NCBI GenBank assembly: GCA_016873315.1
Contig: VGXL01000007.1
Coordinates: 1 to 45,864, forward strand
Direction: 5' to 3'
Length of the DNA stretch: 45,864 nucleotides
From: Phycisphaerae bacterium
Lineage (GTDB): Bacteria > Planctomycetota > Phycisphaerae > Phycisphaerales > SM1A02
The notes below the pieces were generated by a model, which was not told the DNA's origin, did not search any database, and saw nothing but the letters and a program-made list of their open reading frames with translations. The translations under genes and the position numbers were made by a program. This document shows, piece after piece, positions 35,930 to 44,005 of this stretch; the first letter of the stretch is position 1, and each line of letters starts with the position of its first letter.

Positions 35930-36125
35930 GACGACGCCCGGCAGACAGCGATGGGGGCAGTTGCCCCAAGGAGACCAAGCGGTCGGCAAAGAACGGATCC
36001 TCTAAGCACTGGTCAGACAAGCACGGAACGGTGGCGTCTGACCCCCTGAGCGGGCTCATCCCCGAGCAGGTGTGGCCGTCCTCGGAGGCACTCCCCCATC
36101 GCACTTGCCACAACCCAGGGCCGCA
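35930..36125 (+). ncRNA. Candidate structured RNA between nrdJ and its terminator
   Basis: About 195 bases without a convincing gene can fold into a closed structure. A perfect 10-bp stem joins GCGATGGGGG (35948-35957) to CCCCCATCGC (36093-36102), 135 bases apart, with GGCA (35940-35943) and TGCC (36106-36109) extending it outward. Inside are GGTCAGAC (36011-36018) with GTCTGACC (36036-36043), GACC/GGTC around 35972-35983, and GCTC/GAGC around 36055-36068. A strong terminator follows at 36142. Size and closed-rod layout recall 6S RNA, but I cannot assign a class; it could also be a 3' untranslated element of nrdJ. I see no tmRNA, SRP or RNase P core motifs. Confidence 0.35.
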
Positions 36126-36141
36126 GGGCCCTGTTCCTCCC

Positions 36142-36179
36142 GGCCCGCCGCAGACCCACCAGCTGCGGCGGGCCCTTTT
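36142..36179 (+). terminator. Intrinsic terminator 1 after nrdJ
   Basis: A perfect 12-bp stem, GGCCCGCCGCAG (36142-36153) with CTGCGGCGGGCC (36163-36174), a 9-base loop and a CTTTT tail. This is a textbook rho-independent terminator. Confidence 0.9.
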
Positions 36180-36272
36180 CATCCCACAGCCGTCATCTCG
36201 CCCGTCCGATTGGCCCGCGCTGCGGCGGGCCCTTTTCATCCCACAGCCGTCATCTCGCCCGTCCGATTGGCC
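36162..36272 (+). repeat. Tandem 54-bp duplication containing a terminator arm
   Basis: Bases 36162-36215 recur identically at 36219-36272, a period of 57 with a 3-base spacer. Each copy begins with the 3' arm and T tail of the terminator. Confidence 0.9.
36212..36236 (+). terminator. Intrinsic terminator 2, created by the duplication
   Basis: GGCCCGC (36212-36218) pairs with GCGGGCC (36225-36231) around a 6-base loop, followed by CTTTT. The 5' arm comes from the end of repeat copy 1 plus the spacer, the 3' arm from copy 2. Confidence 0.75.
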
Positions 36273-36309
36273 TCCTCATTCCAACTGCGAGGCGATTCTC
36301 GCCCCGCGC

Positions 36310-36315
36310 TAGACT
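36310..36315 (+). promoter_or_regulatory. TAGACT -10 box
   Basis: TAGACT ends 12 bases before the ATG at 36328, downstream of both terminators, so this gene appears to start a new transcript. Confidence 0.4.
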
Positions 36316-36327
36316 TCCGAAACCCCT

Positions 36328-37017
36328 ATGACGATCACCACTCGACTGCAGCCGCGCTACCGCCTTTGGATGCTGCTCTACACGATCCTCTGCCTGGTCT
36401 TCGGGGCCTGGGGCGCGTACGACTATTGGGTCAAGTACCCCGCGCTCGAGGCCTCGGCGCGCGACTACACGCGCCTCAAGAATCGCCAGGACGAGCTCAC
36501 GACCGCCTCGCAGGGGCGCGCGCTCACCGAAGACGAAACCAAGGAGTACGAGGCAGCCAAGGCCCGACTGACCACCGAGTTCGCCGAACCACCGACCCCG
36601 CCGTCGGGATTCGACAAGCCGTTCCAGCTCTGGGGCTATGTGATTGGCTGCGGGCTCGTCGGCTTCCCTTGGTGCGCGTGGCTGCTCATCGGTGCCGCGC
36701 GGAAGCGGTGGACCTTGCACGAGGACGGCTCACTCGACACGCCCGAGGGCACGATCGCTGCCGAACGCATCGCCGACATCGACATGTCCAAGTGGATGAG
36801 CAAGTCGATCGCCACGGTGATAGACGAAGAGGGTCGGCGGTATCCACTTGATGACTACAAGTGGAAGAACACCGACTTGATCGTCGTTGAACTCTGCCGC
36901 CGCTTCCACCCGGGCGAATGGACCGACAAGGCGCGGCCCGTCAACGAGGACAGGGACGGCGACGACAGCACCAGCGGCCTGACCAAGGAGGCTCCGACGA
37001 GGGAGCTGTCGGAATGA
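36328..37017 (+). CDS. Two-helix membrane protein of unknown function
   Basis: I do not recognise the family. The 229-residue protein has membrane helices at about 13-34 (LWMLLYTILCLVFGAWGAYDYW) and 101-122 (LWGYVIGCGLVGFPWCAWLLIG). Between them is a charged, probably helical segment (about 40-90). The part after the second helix (RKRWTLHEDGSLDTPEGTIAAERIADIDMSKWMSKSIATVIDEEGRRYPLDDYKWKN in order) looks like a small beta-rich PH-like domain, and the C-terminus is acidic and likely disordered. Its stop overlaps the start of the B12/MeaB fusion gene (ATGA). Confidence 0.65.
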   Translation: MTITTRLQPRYRLWMLLYTILCLVFGAWGAYDYWVKYPALEASARDYTRLKNRQDELTTASQGRALTEDETKEYEAAKARLTTEFAEPPTPPSGFDKPFQLWGYVIGCGLVGFPWCAWLLIGAARKRWTLHEDGSLDTPEGTIAAERIADIDMSKWMSKSIATVIDEEGRRYPLDDYKWKNTDLIVVELCRRFHPGEWTDKARPVNEDRDGDDSTSGLTKEAPTRELSE

Positions 37018-38138
37018 GCGTTCGGACACTTCAGGATCCCACGAGCGCCATCGAGAAGCGCGACCGATGCAGCGACCTTCCGCACCGCCCCCGTGTGCTG
37101 CTCGGCAAGTTGGGGTTGGATGGACACGACCGCGGCGTGAAGTTGATTGCGCGCGTGCTTCGCGACGCGGGCGTGCATGTGATCTACAGCGGACTCTGGC
37201 AAACCCCGCGCAGCCTCGCGATCGGAGCGCGCGACGAAGACGCTGATGTCATCGCCTGCAGCATGATGAGCAATTCCCACTTGGTGCTCGTGCCAAGGTT
37301 GATCGAGGAGTGCCGCGCGCTCGGACGCCCGGACATGCCCATCAATGTCGGCGGCATCCTTCCGCAGGAAGATGTTCCGACGCTGCTGTCCGCGGGCGTT
37401 CGTCGCATCTACCACACTGGAACTGGCATGGAGGAGATCGTGCAGAGCGTGCGCGAGTGCGTTCGTGCGTACGCGCCGCTCCAATCGCACTCGCCTCACG
37501 CCATCCTTGCTCGACAGATCAGCCTGGCGCACGCCGGTTCGCTCACCCCGGGGACTGCGCTCCGTCGCCCCGCGCGCGTGGTGGGCATCACGGGTTCGCC
37601 CGGCGCGGGGAAGAGCACGCTCGTCGCGGCCTTGGCCGCTGAAGCCGTTCGTCGTGGCGAGCGCGTGGCCGTCGTGGCGTTTGATCCCATGAGCCCGATC
37701 ACCGGTGGCGCGCTGCTGGGCGATCGCTTGCGCGTGGACTTCAACATCGTCGACGAGAAGGTCTTCTACCGAAGCCTGGCCATCGTCGGCGAGGATTACC
37801 GAAGCTTGCCGCAGATCACGGGGCTCGTCGGTGCGGCGGGGTTCGACACCTTGATCGTTGAGACCGTCGGCGCCGGTCAAAACGATGTCGCCATCCGAGA
37901 GCATGTGGACCGCACAGCGGTCGTCGTCGTGCCGGGCATGGGCGATGCAGTCCAGATGGACAAGGCAGGCATCCTGGAGATCGCTGATCTCTTCGTGGCC
38001 AACAAGGCCGATCACGCCGGCGAAGCGAAACTGGTCCGTGAACTACTCGACATCGCGTCGGGGCGTCGGATCCTGGAAACGATCGCGACGCAGGGCAAGG
38101 GCATCGTCGAACTCTACGAGGCGTTGCTTGCCGCGTGA
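37014..38138 (+). CDS. Fusion of B12-binding domain and MeaB/ArgK-type GTPase
   Basis: A 374-residue two-domain protein. Residues 27-155 are a cobalamin-binding domain of the methylmalonyl-CoA mutase type: VLLGKLGLDGHDRGVKLIARVL carries D-x-H-x-x-G with axial-ligand His38, followed by YSGLWQTP. Residues 185-374 are a MeaB-type G3E GTPase: Walker A GITGSPGAGKST (191-202), AFDPMSPITGGALLGDRLR, VETVGAGQND and NKAD. MeaB proteins protect and load B12 mutases. The order B12 domain then G domain equals the N-terminal half of IcmF, but no mutase domain follows and none is in the window. It would need a separate mutase subunit. It is translationally coupled to the gene upstream. Confidence 0.85.
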   Translation: MSVRTLQDPTSAIEKRDRCSDLPHRPRVLLGKLGLDGHDRGVKLIARVLRDAGVHVIYSGLWQTPRSLAIGARDEDADVIACSMMSNSHLVLVPRLIEECRALGRPDMPINVGGILPQEDVPTLLSAGVRRIYHTGTGMEEIVQSVRECVRAYAPLQSHSPHAILARQISLAHAGSLTPGTALRRPARVVGITGSPGAGKSTLVAALAAEAVRRGERVAVVAFDPMSPITGGALLGDRLRVDFNIVDEKVFYRSLAIVGEDYRSLPQITGLVGAAGFDTLIVETVGAGQNDVAIREHVDRTAVVVVPGMGDAVQMDKAGILEIADLFVANKADHAGEAKLVRELLDIASGRRILETIATQGKGIVELYEALLAA

Positions 38139-38165
38139 GTCCGCGGCAGAAGTGAAGGAACCATC

Positions 38166-38672
38166 GTGCTGACCCCCCTGCTCATCAGCTTGGGCATCAT
38201 CGCTGCGCGCCTGCTCGATGTCTCGATCGGCGTGGTGCGAACCGTGGCGATCGTCCAGGGCCACCGCGGACGCGCCTTTGCGCTCGCGTTCTTCGAGGTG
38301 CTCATCTGGGTGCTCATGGTGAGCAGGGTCATTCTGACCGTGCAGGAACACCCGTGGTACGCGATTCCATACGCGCTCGGATTCGCGCTCGGCAACTGGC
38401 TGGGCATGGTCGTCGTGGCGCGCCTCGGCAGCGGGCACACGGTGGTGCGCGTCTTCTCGCGCAAGGGTGACGAGATGGCGGCCGCCTTGCGCGATCAGGG
38501 CATCACCGTCACGGTCTTCGATGGCCGCGGGCGCGACGGCCCGGTGCAGATGCTCTTCATCGAAACGCGGAGCCGCGGTTCCAAGCGGGTTATTGAACTT
38601 GCTCGAGGCGTCGACCCGACCTGCTACCACGTGGTCGCCGACATCAGAAGCACCAGTTCGAGCGCGCACTGA
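38166..38672 (+). CDS. UPF0316/DUF2179-family membrane protein
   Basis: A 168-residue protein with two or three membrane helices (about residues 3-25, 35-58 and 65-87) and a soluble DUF2179-like C-terminal domain (about 92-165: VVRVFSRKGDEMAAALRDQGITVTVFDGRG, QMLFIETRSRGSKRVIELAR). The ARLLDVSIGVVRTVAIVQGHR stretch is typical of UPF0316 proteins. Function is unknown. It starts with GTG after AAGGAA at 38155-38160, 27 bases after the MeaB fusion stop, and may be in the same operon. Confidence 0.75.
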   Translation: MLTPLLISLGIIAARLLDVSIGVVRTVAIVQGHRGRAFALAFFEVLIWVLMVSRVILTVQEHPWYAIPYALGFALGNWLGMVVVARLGSGHTVVRVFSRKGDEMAAALRDQGITVTVFDGRGRDGPVQMLFIETRSRGSKRVIELARGVDPTCYHVVADIRSTSSSAH

Positions 38673-38774
38673 CGCCGCGCGACGCAACGGCACTGGCCGA
38701 TCCAGTCGGTCGTCGCGACGGACCGCGCGCCCACCGTTTGCACTGAGTGACTGAGTTGCACCGAGTAGCACCGC

Positions 38775-38780
38775 TACACT
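38775..38780 (+). promoter_or_regulatory. TACACT -10 box
   Basis: TACACT ends 9 bases before the ATG at 38790, which supports that ATG over the TTG at 38781. Confidence 0.4.
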
Positions 38781-38789
38781 TTGCGGCCC

Positions 38790-40331
38790 ATGTCCACCGT
38801 CAACCTGCCCCGGAACACGAATCAAGCCCTCGGCATCGGTCAGTACGCCATCGACTTCATGAAGTCGGGCGAACCCGCCGAATCAGTCCTCACGCGCACC
38901 AAGCTCTTCCACGCCGACGCCGTTCTCTGCGGCGTGAGCGCGATCGCACTGGGCACGAACGCTCCGGTCCTCCTGCGCGAGGAAGCACTGCGCTACCGAA
39001 ACAAGAAGCATGGCGCGACAGTCTTCGGCAGCTCCAAGCGCGTGCAGCCCGAGAAGGCGATCGTCGCCAACAGCGCCGCGGTGCGCGAGTGGGATTCCAA
39101 CGGCACCAACTTCGGCTTCAACCCAGGTCTGGGCCACACGGCCGGTGAATTCGGCCACAACGACTTCTATCCCGTGCCGATTGCTGCAGCGCAGATCATG
39201 GGGCTGCATGGCGCGACGGCGCTGCGTGGCATGGTCTGCCTCGACGAGATCCGCGGCCGGCTCGCCGAGGTCTTCAGCCTCAAGACCTACAAGATCGACC
39301 ATGTCGTGCATGGTGCGATCGCCAGTGCGGCGACCTACGGCGCCATGATGGGCGCAACCGCTGAACAGATCGAAAGTGCGATCGGCATGTTCGTCGCCCA
39401 CCACATTCCCTGGCGCGCGATCCGAGCCGGCAAGCAGCTCAGCGATTCCAAGGGCGCAAGCGCGGCGATCAGCACCGAGGCCGCGATCCTGTGCATGCGC
39501 CGCAGCATGCAGGGCTTCCTCGGGCCGCGCGACATCTTCCGCAATCCCGAGAGCATGTTCCGTCAGTTCATCAAGACGCAGGGCGACAGCCCGTTCGATC
39601 TCGTGCTGCGCAGTTCCGGCGACGATTTCGCCGTCATGGGCATGCACTTCAAGCTCGGGCTCTACGAGCACCAGAGCGCGGGCGCGCTCCAGGCGATCAT
39701 CGACCTTGCCTTCGCCAATCACGACATCCTTCGGGATCCCGGCACCATCAAGGCGATTCGCATCGTTGCGTACGAGCCGGCCTATGGCATCATCGGCGAT
39801 CCGGCCAAGCGCGATCCGAAGACCCGCCAGAGCGCCGACCACAGCATGGTCTACATCGTCAGCACGCTGCTGCGAAAGGCGATCGAGGCCGCCGCGCAGG
39901 ACGGCGCCGAGTCGATCGGTGCCGCCAACGACGATTGGTGGAAGCGCCTGATGCTCGGGCCGCATGACTACTCGGCCGACGCGATCAAGAACCCCGTCAC
40001 GCGAGCGCTCATGGCGAAGATCGACTTCGCCCACGGCGGCGACGAGTACGACCGACGCTACCCCGACGGCATCCCCACTTCGGTGGTGATCGAGACCACC
40101 GATGGCCGGACGCTCGACAGCGGCCTCGTGATGTACCCGGCGGGCCACGCTCGCAACACGACCGCCGACCTGCGCGGGATCCTCAATGCGAAGTTCGGCC
40201 TGCTGGGCTCGCTGGGTCTGGCGAAGCCGTCCCGGCTCGTCGAGCGACTCATGGCCATCGACTCGCTGTCGCCCAAGCAGCTCTTGAAGCTCAACGAGTT
40301 CGACATCCTCAACCGCGGCCGGTTCGAGTGA
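38790..40331 (+). CDS. MmgE/PrpD-family dehydratase
   Basis: A 513-residue protein of the 2-methylcitrate dehydratase (PrpD) family, which also includes cis-aconitate decarboxylase and related enzymes. Visible family elements are DAVLCGVSAIALG, ATVFGSSKRVQPEKAIVANSAAVREWDSNG (the A-N-x-x-x-x-x-x-x-x-D active-site region), PGLGHTAGEFGHNDFYPVPIAAAQ, KTYKIDHVVHGAIASAATYGAMMGA, SDSKGASAA and the late GGDEYDRRYPDGIP. The start ATG at 38790 follows a TACACT box. It is downstream of a B12/MeaB protein, so a link to propionate metabolism is possible, but no prpB or prpC is present. Confidence 0.85.
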   Translation: MSTVNLPRNTNQALGIGQYAIDFMKSGEPAESVLTRTKLFHADAVLCGVSAIALGTNAPVLLREEALRYRNKKHGATVFGSSKRVQPEKAIVANSAAVREWDSNGTNFGFNPGLGHTAGEFGHNDFYPVPIAAAQIMGLHGATALRGMVCLDEIRGRLAEVFSLKTYKIDHVVHGAIASAATYGAMMGATAEQIESAIGMFVAHHIPWRAIRAGKQLSDSKGASAAISTEAAILCMRRSMQGFLGPRDIFRNPESMFRQFIKTQGDSPFDLVLRSSGDDFAVMGMHFKLGLYEHQSAGALQAIIDLAFANHDILRDPGTIKAIRIVAYEPAYGIIGDPAKRDPKTRQSADHSMVYIVSTLLRKAIEAAAQDGAESIGAANDDWWKRLMLGPHDYSADAIKNPVTRALMAKIDFAHGGDEYDRRYPDGIPTSVVIETTDGRTLDSGLVMYPAGHARNTTADLRGILNAKFGLLGSLGLAKPSRLVERLMAIDSLSPKQLLKLNEFDILNRGRFE

Positions 40332-40356
40332 GCCCAAATCTGGTCCGGCCGAATCG

Positions 40357-41001
40357 TCAACGCAGGCCGCGCAACTTCATGCCGCCCTGCTGACGCTCGA
40401 ACTCGATCGCCTCGAACTTGAATTGGCCGTGCAGCTGCGGCGTGAGTTTCAGTTCGATCGTCCTCGGGCCCGTGGCGCGCGTGATGACATCCGAACTGAA
40501 CATGCCGTAACTGGTCCTGTTGAGGAACTCCATGACGGCGTTGCGCTGCTCGTCCATCCAGGTGGCGAAGGCCGCTTCCCCGCCGCGCGCATCCCACTCC
40601 TTTCGTGCTTCCTTCGTGAGCATCTGCGTGTAGAACGGCGGATACTCGCGATTGCGGATTGCATGCTGCAAGTGGGCGATGACCTGCGACGGTGAGAACG
40701 CGCGCAACTCGATCGACCCATCCGGGTGTTCGATCCGCAACTCAAGGGCCGGACCGCTTCCATCGGTCGCACCAACATGTTGCGTGGATTGCGCGTCGGT
40801 CGGCGCAGCGACCTCGGTTTGGGCGAAGGCGCCTTCGGCGACGGGGCGACGATCGCGATAGACGACCCTCGTGCCATCCGGCAGCGTGTGGTCCACCTCG
40901 TCCTTGGCGCGGTCGCTGAGCGGATTGCGATAGCGGTACTCGACGCGTTCGGACGCGCACGCGGCGGCCATGATCGCCAAGGCAAGCGCCGTCCGCTTCA
41001 T
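40357..41001 (-). CDS. Small lipoprotein of unknown function
   Basis: A 214-residue protein whose signal peptide ends in MAAAC with lipidated Cys15. The mature part begins with charged and polar sequence (RYRNPLSDRAKDEVDHTLPDGTRVVYRDRRPV), then SPSQVIAHLQHAIRNREYPPFYTQMLTKEARKEWD, a helical stretch, and a final beta-type part ending GGMKLRGLR. I recognise no domain. Its start overlaps the nadB stop (ATGA), so it is the last gene of a three-gene minus-strand operon. Confidence 0.65.
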   Translation of the reverse strand: MKRTALALAIMAAACASERVEYRYRNPLSDRAKDEVDHTLPDGTRVVYRDRRPVAEGAFAQTEVAAPTDAQSTQHVGATDGSGPALELRIEHPDGSIELRAFSPSQVIAHLQHAIRNREYPPFYTQMLTKEARKEWDARGGEAAFATWMDEQRNAVMEFLNRTSYGMFSSDVITRATGPRTIELKLTPQLHGQFKFEAIEFERQQGGMKLRGLR

Positions 41002-42665
41002 CCGTGCGTTTCCGCCGGCAAAGCCACGCGAATCGGTCGATCATGTCCAGGCGTCCACGCCAATCGCACGCGCCATCGGGGATCGGGTTCAGGTGCGTCG
41101 CTGCGCCAGTGCGTGCCGCGGCTCTCGACTCGTTCGAGCGCGGCGCGTGCCATGAGGTGCGACACCGTCAGCAGATTCTGCGCTTCCCAACCCGATGGAC
41201 GCTCGAACACCGCGTGCAGTCCGTATCGCCCCCAGAACTCGATCATCTTGAGGACATCTGCAAGGCGCGTGGCGGATCGCTGCACGCCCACATTGCGCCA
41301 CATCGCACTGCGCAGGCTCGCGCGGATGTCGGCCACATCAAGATCCCCGCGCTCCGGAACATCGATGCGACTCTCGGTGTGCACGGGCGCCGGATCTGGA
41401 AGCGCATCGGCCGCGATGGCGTGTGCCACGCGACGACCGAAGACCAGACCCTCGAGCAGGCTGTTGCTGGCCAGCCGATTGGCACCATGCACGCCGTTGG
41501 ACGCGCTCTCGCCGCATGCGTAGAGGCCGCGCAGGCTGGTCCTGCCCGAAAGATCCGTGAGCACGCCGCCGATCGTGTAGTGCGCGGCAGGGTTCACAGG
41601 GATCAGCTCGCGTGACGCATCGAGCCCGAAGCCGGCCAGCATGCGATCGAGCCCTGGGAATCGCCGCGCGAAGGCACCGGGTTGGCCGCCACCAAGATGG
41701 CGGCAGTCGAGGAACGCGTGGCTCTGCCCCGTCCGCGCCAGATGTTCAACGATGCCGCGGCTGACGATGTCCCGCGGCGCGAGCTCGCCCATCGGATGCA
41801 CGCTCTGCATGAAACGGGACCCAGCAGCATCGACCAACCACGCTCCCTCGCCGCGCACTGCCTCGCTGATGAGGTGCCGTGGCGCACCAGCGACATACAG
41901 GCTCGTCGGGTGGAACTGCATGAACTCAAGATCGGCGACCGTCGCTCCCGCGCGCCACGCCATGGCGACCGCGTCACCGGTGGCCACCTTCGGGTTGGTC
42001 GTCTCACGGTAGACCTGACCCGCTCCACCGCATGCCAGCACGATGGCCCTGGCCCACACGATCTGCAGTCCGAATCGCGAATGCCAGGTGAGCACGCCTG
42101 CCGCCCGGCGATGACCAGCATCGTCACTGGTCAGCACATCAAGCGCGAAGCAGCGATTGAACATCCGCACCGACCCGATCCCACGAACTTTGGCGATGAG
42201 CGCCGCTGCCAACGCAGCGCCGGTCGCGTCACCATCGGCATGCACGATGCGGTCCTGACGATGACCACCTTCGCGTCCAAGGCTCACCGAGCCGTCGGCC
42301 TCGCGATCGACCCGCATCCCCCACGCGATCATCTGTTCAACCTCGTCGGGTCCCTCGCGGACCAGCACCGAAACGGCCTCTGGATCGCAGAGTCCAGCGC
42401 CGGACTCGAGCGTGTCGGATTCATGCTGCGCGATGCTGTCGTCCGCACTGAGGACCGTGGCGATGCCGCCCTGCGCCCAGTTCGTGCTTGAGAGGTCGAG
42501 CGACTCCTTCGCCAGCACGATCACATCGCCTGCCGTCGAGGCCTCGATCGCGCAACGAAGCCCCGCGACACCGCTGCCGACGACGAGCGTGTCCGTGAAG
42601 ATCTGCGGCAGCAGCGAACTGCGGAACGGGATCAGGTGCCGACGCTGGATCGCAAGAGCCGTCAC
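40998..42665 (-). CDS. nadB: L-aspartate oxidase
   Basis: FAD enzyme that turns aspartate into iminoaspartate, the first step of NAD synthesis. The 555-residue protein has the FAD motif DTLVVGSGVAGLRCAIEA, SSTNWAQGGIATVLSADDS, GREGGHRQDRIVHADGDATG, LEFMQFHPTSLY, the active-site region ISEAVRGEGAWLVDAAGSRF, PRDIVSRGI, PVNPAAHYTIGGV and YACGESASNGVHGANRLASNSLLEGLVFGRR. The start is the GTG at 42665, which overlaps the stop of the upstream gene (GTGA); in-frame codons further upstream lie inside that gene. nadA and nadC are not in the window. Confidence 0.93.
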   Translation of the reverse strand: MTALAIQRRHLIPFRSSLLPQIFTDTLVVGSGVAGLRCAIEASTAGDVIVLAKESLDLSSTNWAQGGIATVLSADDSIAQHESDTLESGAGLCDPEAVSVLVREGPDEVEQMIAWGMRVDREADGSVSLGREGGHRQDRIVHADGDATGAALAAALIAKVRGIGSVRMFNRCFALDVLTSDDAGHRRAAGVLTWHSRFGLQIVWARAIVLACGGAGQVYRETTNPKVATGDAVAMAWRAGATVADLEFMQFHPTSLYVAGAPRHLISEAVRGEGAWLVDAAGSRFMQSVHPMGELAPRDIVSRGIVEHLARTGQSHAFLDCRHLGGGQPGAFARRFPGLDRMLAGFGLDASRELIPVNPAAHYTIGGVLTDLSGRTSLRGLYACGESASNGVHGANRLASNSLLEGLVFGRRVAHAIAADALPDPAPVHTESRIDVPERGDLDVADIRASLRSAMWRNVGVQRSATRLADVLKMIEFWGRYGLHAVFERPSGWEAQNLLTVSHLMARAALERVESRGTHWRSDAPEPDPRWRVRLAWTPGHDRPIRVALPAETHG

Positions 42666-43999
42666 GGCGAGTGGTTCGGGGATCCGGTCCCGGCGTTGGA
42701 CGGCTGGGTTGCGGTCGGCGCGACGCTCGCCCGAACAGGCTCGAACACGGCCGGCATGGCGAAGTCCGCAAGCCACACTTGGCTCGTGTTCTCGGGACCG
42801 CGCTTGCTGGTCCAGATCATGCGTCGCCCATCTGCGCTGAAGGCAGGCAGCACATCAGCACCTGCTGCGTGCGTCACGCGGACCCTCGTCGTGCCATCAC
42901 GCAGCATCGGCATCCCGGTCTCGGTCGTCCAGCGCGCACTGTCAATCAGGAAGACCTCGTAGTTTTGATGGCCGAGTTCGCTCGTGGCGTACGCCATGGC
43001 CGTCGAAGTTGGGTGCCAGAATGGCCCCCAGTTGACGGTGTCGCCCATCGTGAGCTGGTGCACACGCTGCACACCAAGAATTCGCCCGTCGTCCGTTCGC
43101 CCCAGATCCCCAACATACAGCTGCAGGTGTCCATCGCCGGTGCGGTCGCTTCGAAAGCAGATTCGGCTCGAATCCGGGCTGAAGAACGGACCGCCGTCGT
43201 AGCCAGGCTCCCGCACGAGTGGGGTGGTCTCTCCCGTCTGAAGGTCGAGGGAGTACAGATCGCCTTGCCCGGTCGCCAACGAGCAGTAGATGAGATGACG
43301 GCCATCGGCGCTCAGGTCGCCCTCGGCCACATAGGCGCTGCCGTCGCCAACAAGCGTCTTCAGGTCTGCGGGAACGATCTCGCTGCCCTTGGTGCGCCCC
43401 GTGAGATCAAGGGACACGATGCGCATTTCGGGCGGGAAGCTCCAGCGATACCGCCCTGTGCCGCGCTGGTAACCCGGCGAGTTGCTTGCCGTCGGAGCCA
43501 CGAGCGTGGTCGCAAAGATGATGCGATTGGGGTCCTTGGGATCAAACCAACCGCAGGTGTTCGCGCTTCCCTTGGGGCTGATGATCCAACTGTTCGCGAG
43601 TGCTGGCTTGCCCTCGGCGTCCGTGACGAGATCCGCGAGCACCATCGCGTAATGGTCACCGGGCGCCTTGCCTGCTTCGGGCTGGGGCACGCCCTGGAAG
43701 AGCACGCGCTTGCCCCACGGGTCGATGTAGTTCTCGCCCGCGCGCACCCAGTCGCGACCGAAGGTGAGTTGCACGGCGTTGGTCAAGATCGGTGCCTCGG
43801 CGGCGGCCCAGTCGGTTGGCGAGTCCAACGAGACCCTGGTCGAGGGGACATCGGCCGAGTTCGTGGAGCCGCCGTGCGCGACGACCGGCGCAGCAGAGCC
43901 CGTTGATTGGATCGATACGACCTCCCGCACGGACCCGGTGCTGGTGCCCACGCAGGCGGCAAGCAAGGCAGGTGCAAGAAGCATGATCGATCGGTTCAT
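42662..43999 (-). CDS. TolB/PD40-type beta-propeller lipoprotein
   Basis: A 445-residue lipoprotein; the signal peptide ends LAAC with lipidated Cys16. The mature part is a beta-propeller with WD40-like PD40 repeats: YVAEGDLSADGRHLIYCS, YDGGPFFSPDSSRICFRSDRTGDG, NWGPFWHPTSTAMAYATSE and ADVLPAFSADGRRMIWTSKRG. These recall TolB and peptidase S9 propellers. Two short proline-rich stretches follow near the C-terminus. No enzymatic domain is present. The ATG at 43999 is chosen because a lipoprotein signal begins there; the open frame upstream overlaps the divergent pseudouridine synthase gene. It is the first gene of the operon with nadB. Confidence 0.8.
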   Translation of the reverse strand: MNRSIMLLAPALLAACVGTSTGSVREVVSIQSTGSAAPVVAHGGSTNSADVPSTRVSLDSPTDWAAAEAPILTNAVQLTFGRDWVRAGENYIDPWGKRVLFQGVPQPEAGKAPGDHYAMVLADLVTDAEGKPALANSWIISPKGSANTCGWFDPKDPNRIIFATTLVAPTASNSPGYQRGTGRYRWSFPPEMRIVSLDLTGRTKGSEIVPADLKTLVGDGSAYVAEGDLSADGRHLIYCSLATGQGDLYSLDLQTGETTPLVREPGYDGGPFFSPDSSRICFRSDRTGDGHLQLYVGDLGRTDDGRILGVQRVHQLTMGDTVNWGPFWHPTSTAMAYATSELGHQNYEVFLIDSARWTTETGMPMLRDGTTRVRVTHAAGADVLPAFSADGRRMIWTSKRGPENTSQVWLADFAMPAVFEPVRASVAPTATQPSNAGTGSPNHSP

Positions 44000-44005
44000 G
44001 GTGCA

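Noticed and set aside
35871-36141. tmRNA, SRP RNA or RNase P RNA after nrdJ
   Set aside because: The region lacks a tRNA-like end with CCA, the GGAAG/AGCAGC loop of SRP RNA, and the GAGGAAAGTCC core of RNase P RNA.
36162-36272. CRISPR-like array from the repeated 54-bp unit
   Set aside because: There are only two copies, the spacer is 3 bases, and the repeat contains terminator parts; no cas genes are present.
35773-36312. Plus-strand open frame of 179 codons after nrdJ
   Set aside because: It begins inside nrdJ in another frame, contains the tandem DNA repeat as repeated peptide, and crosses two terminators; it has no recognisable domain.
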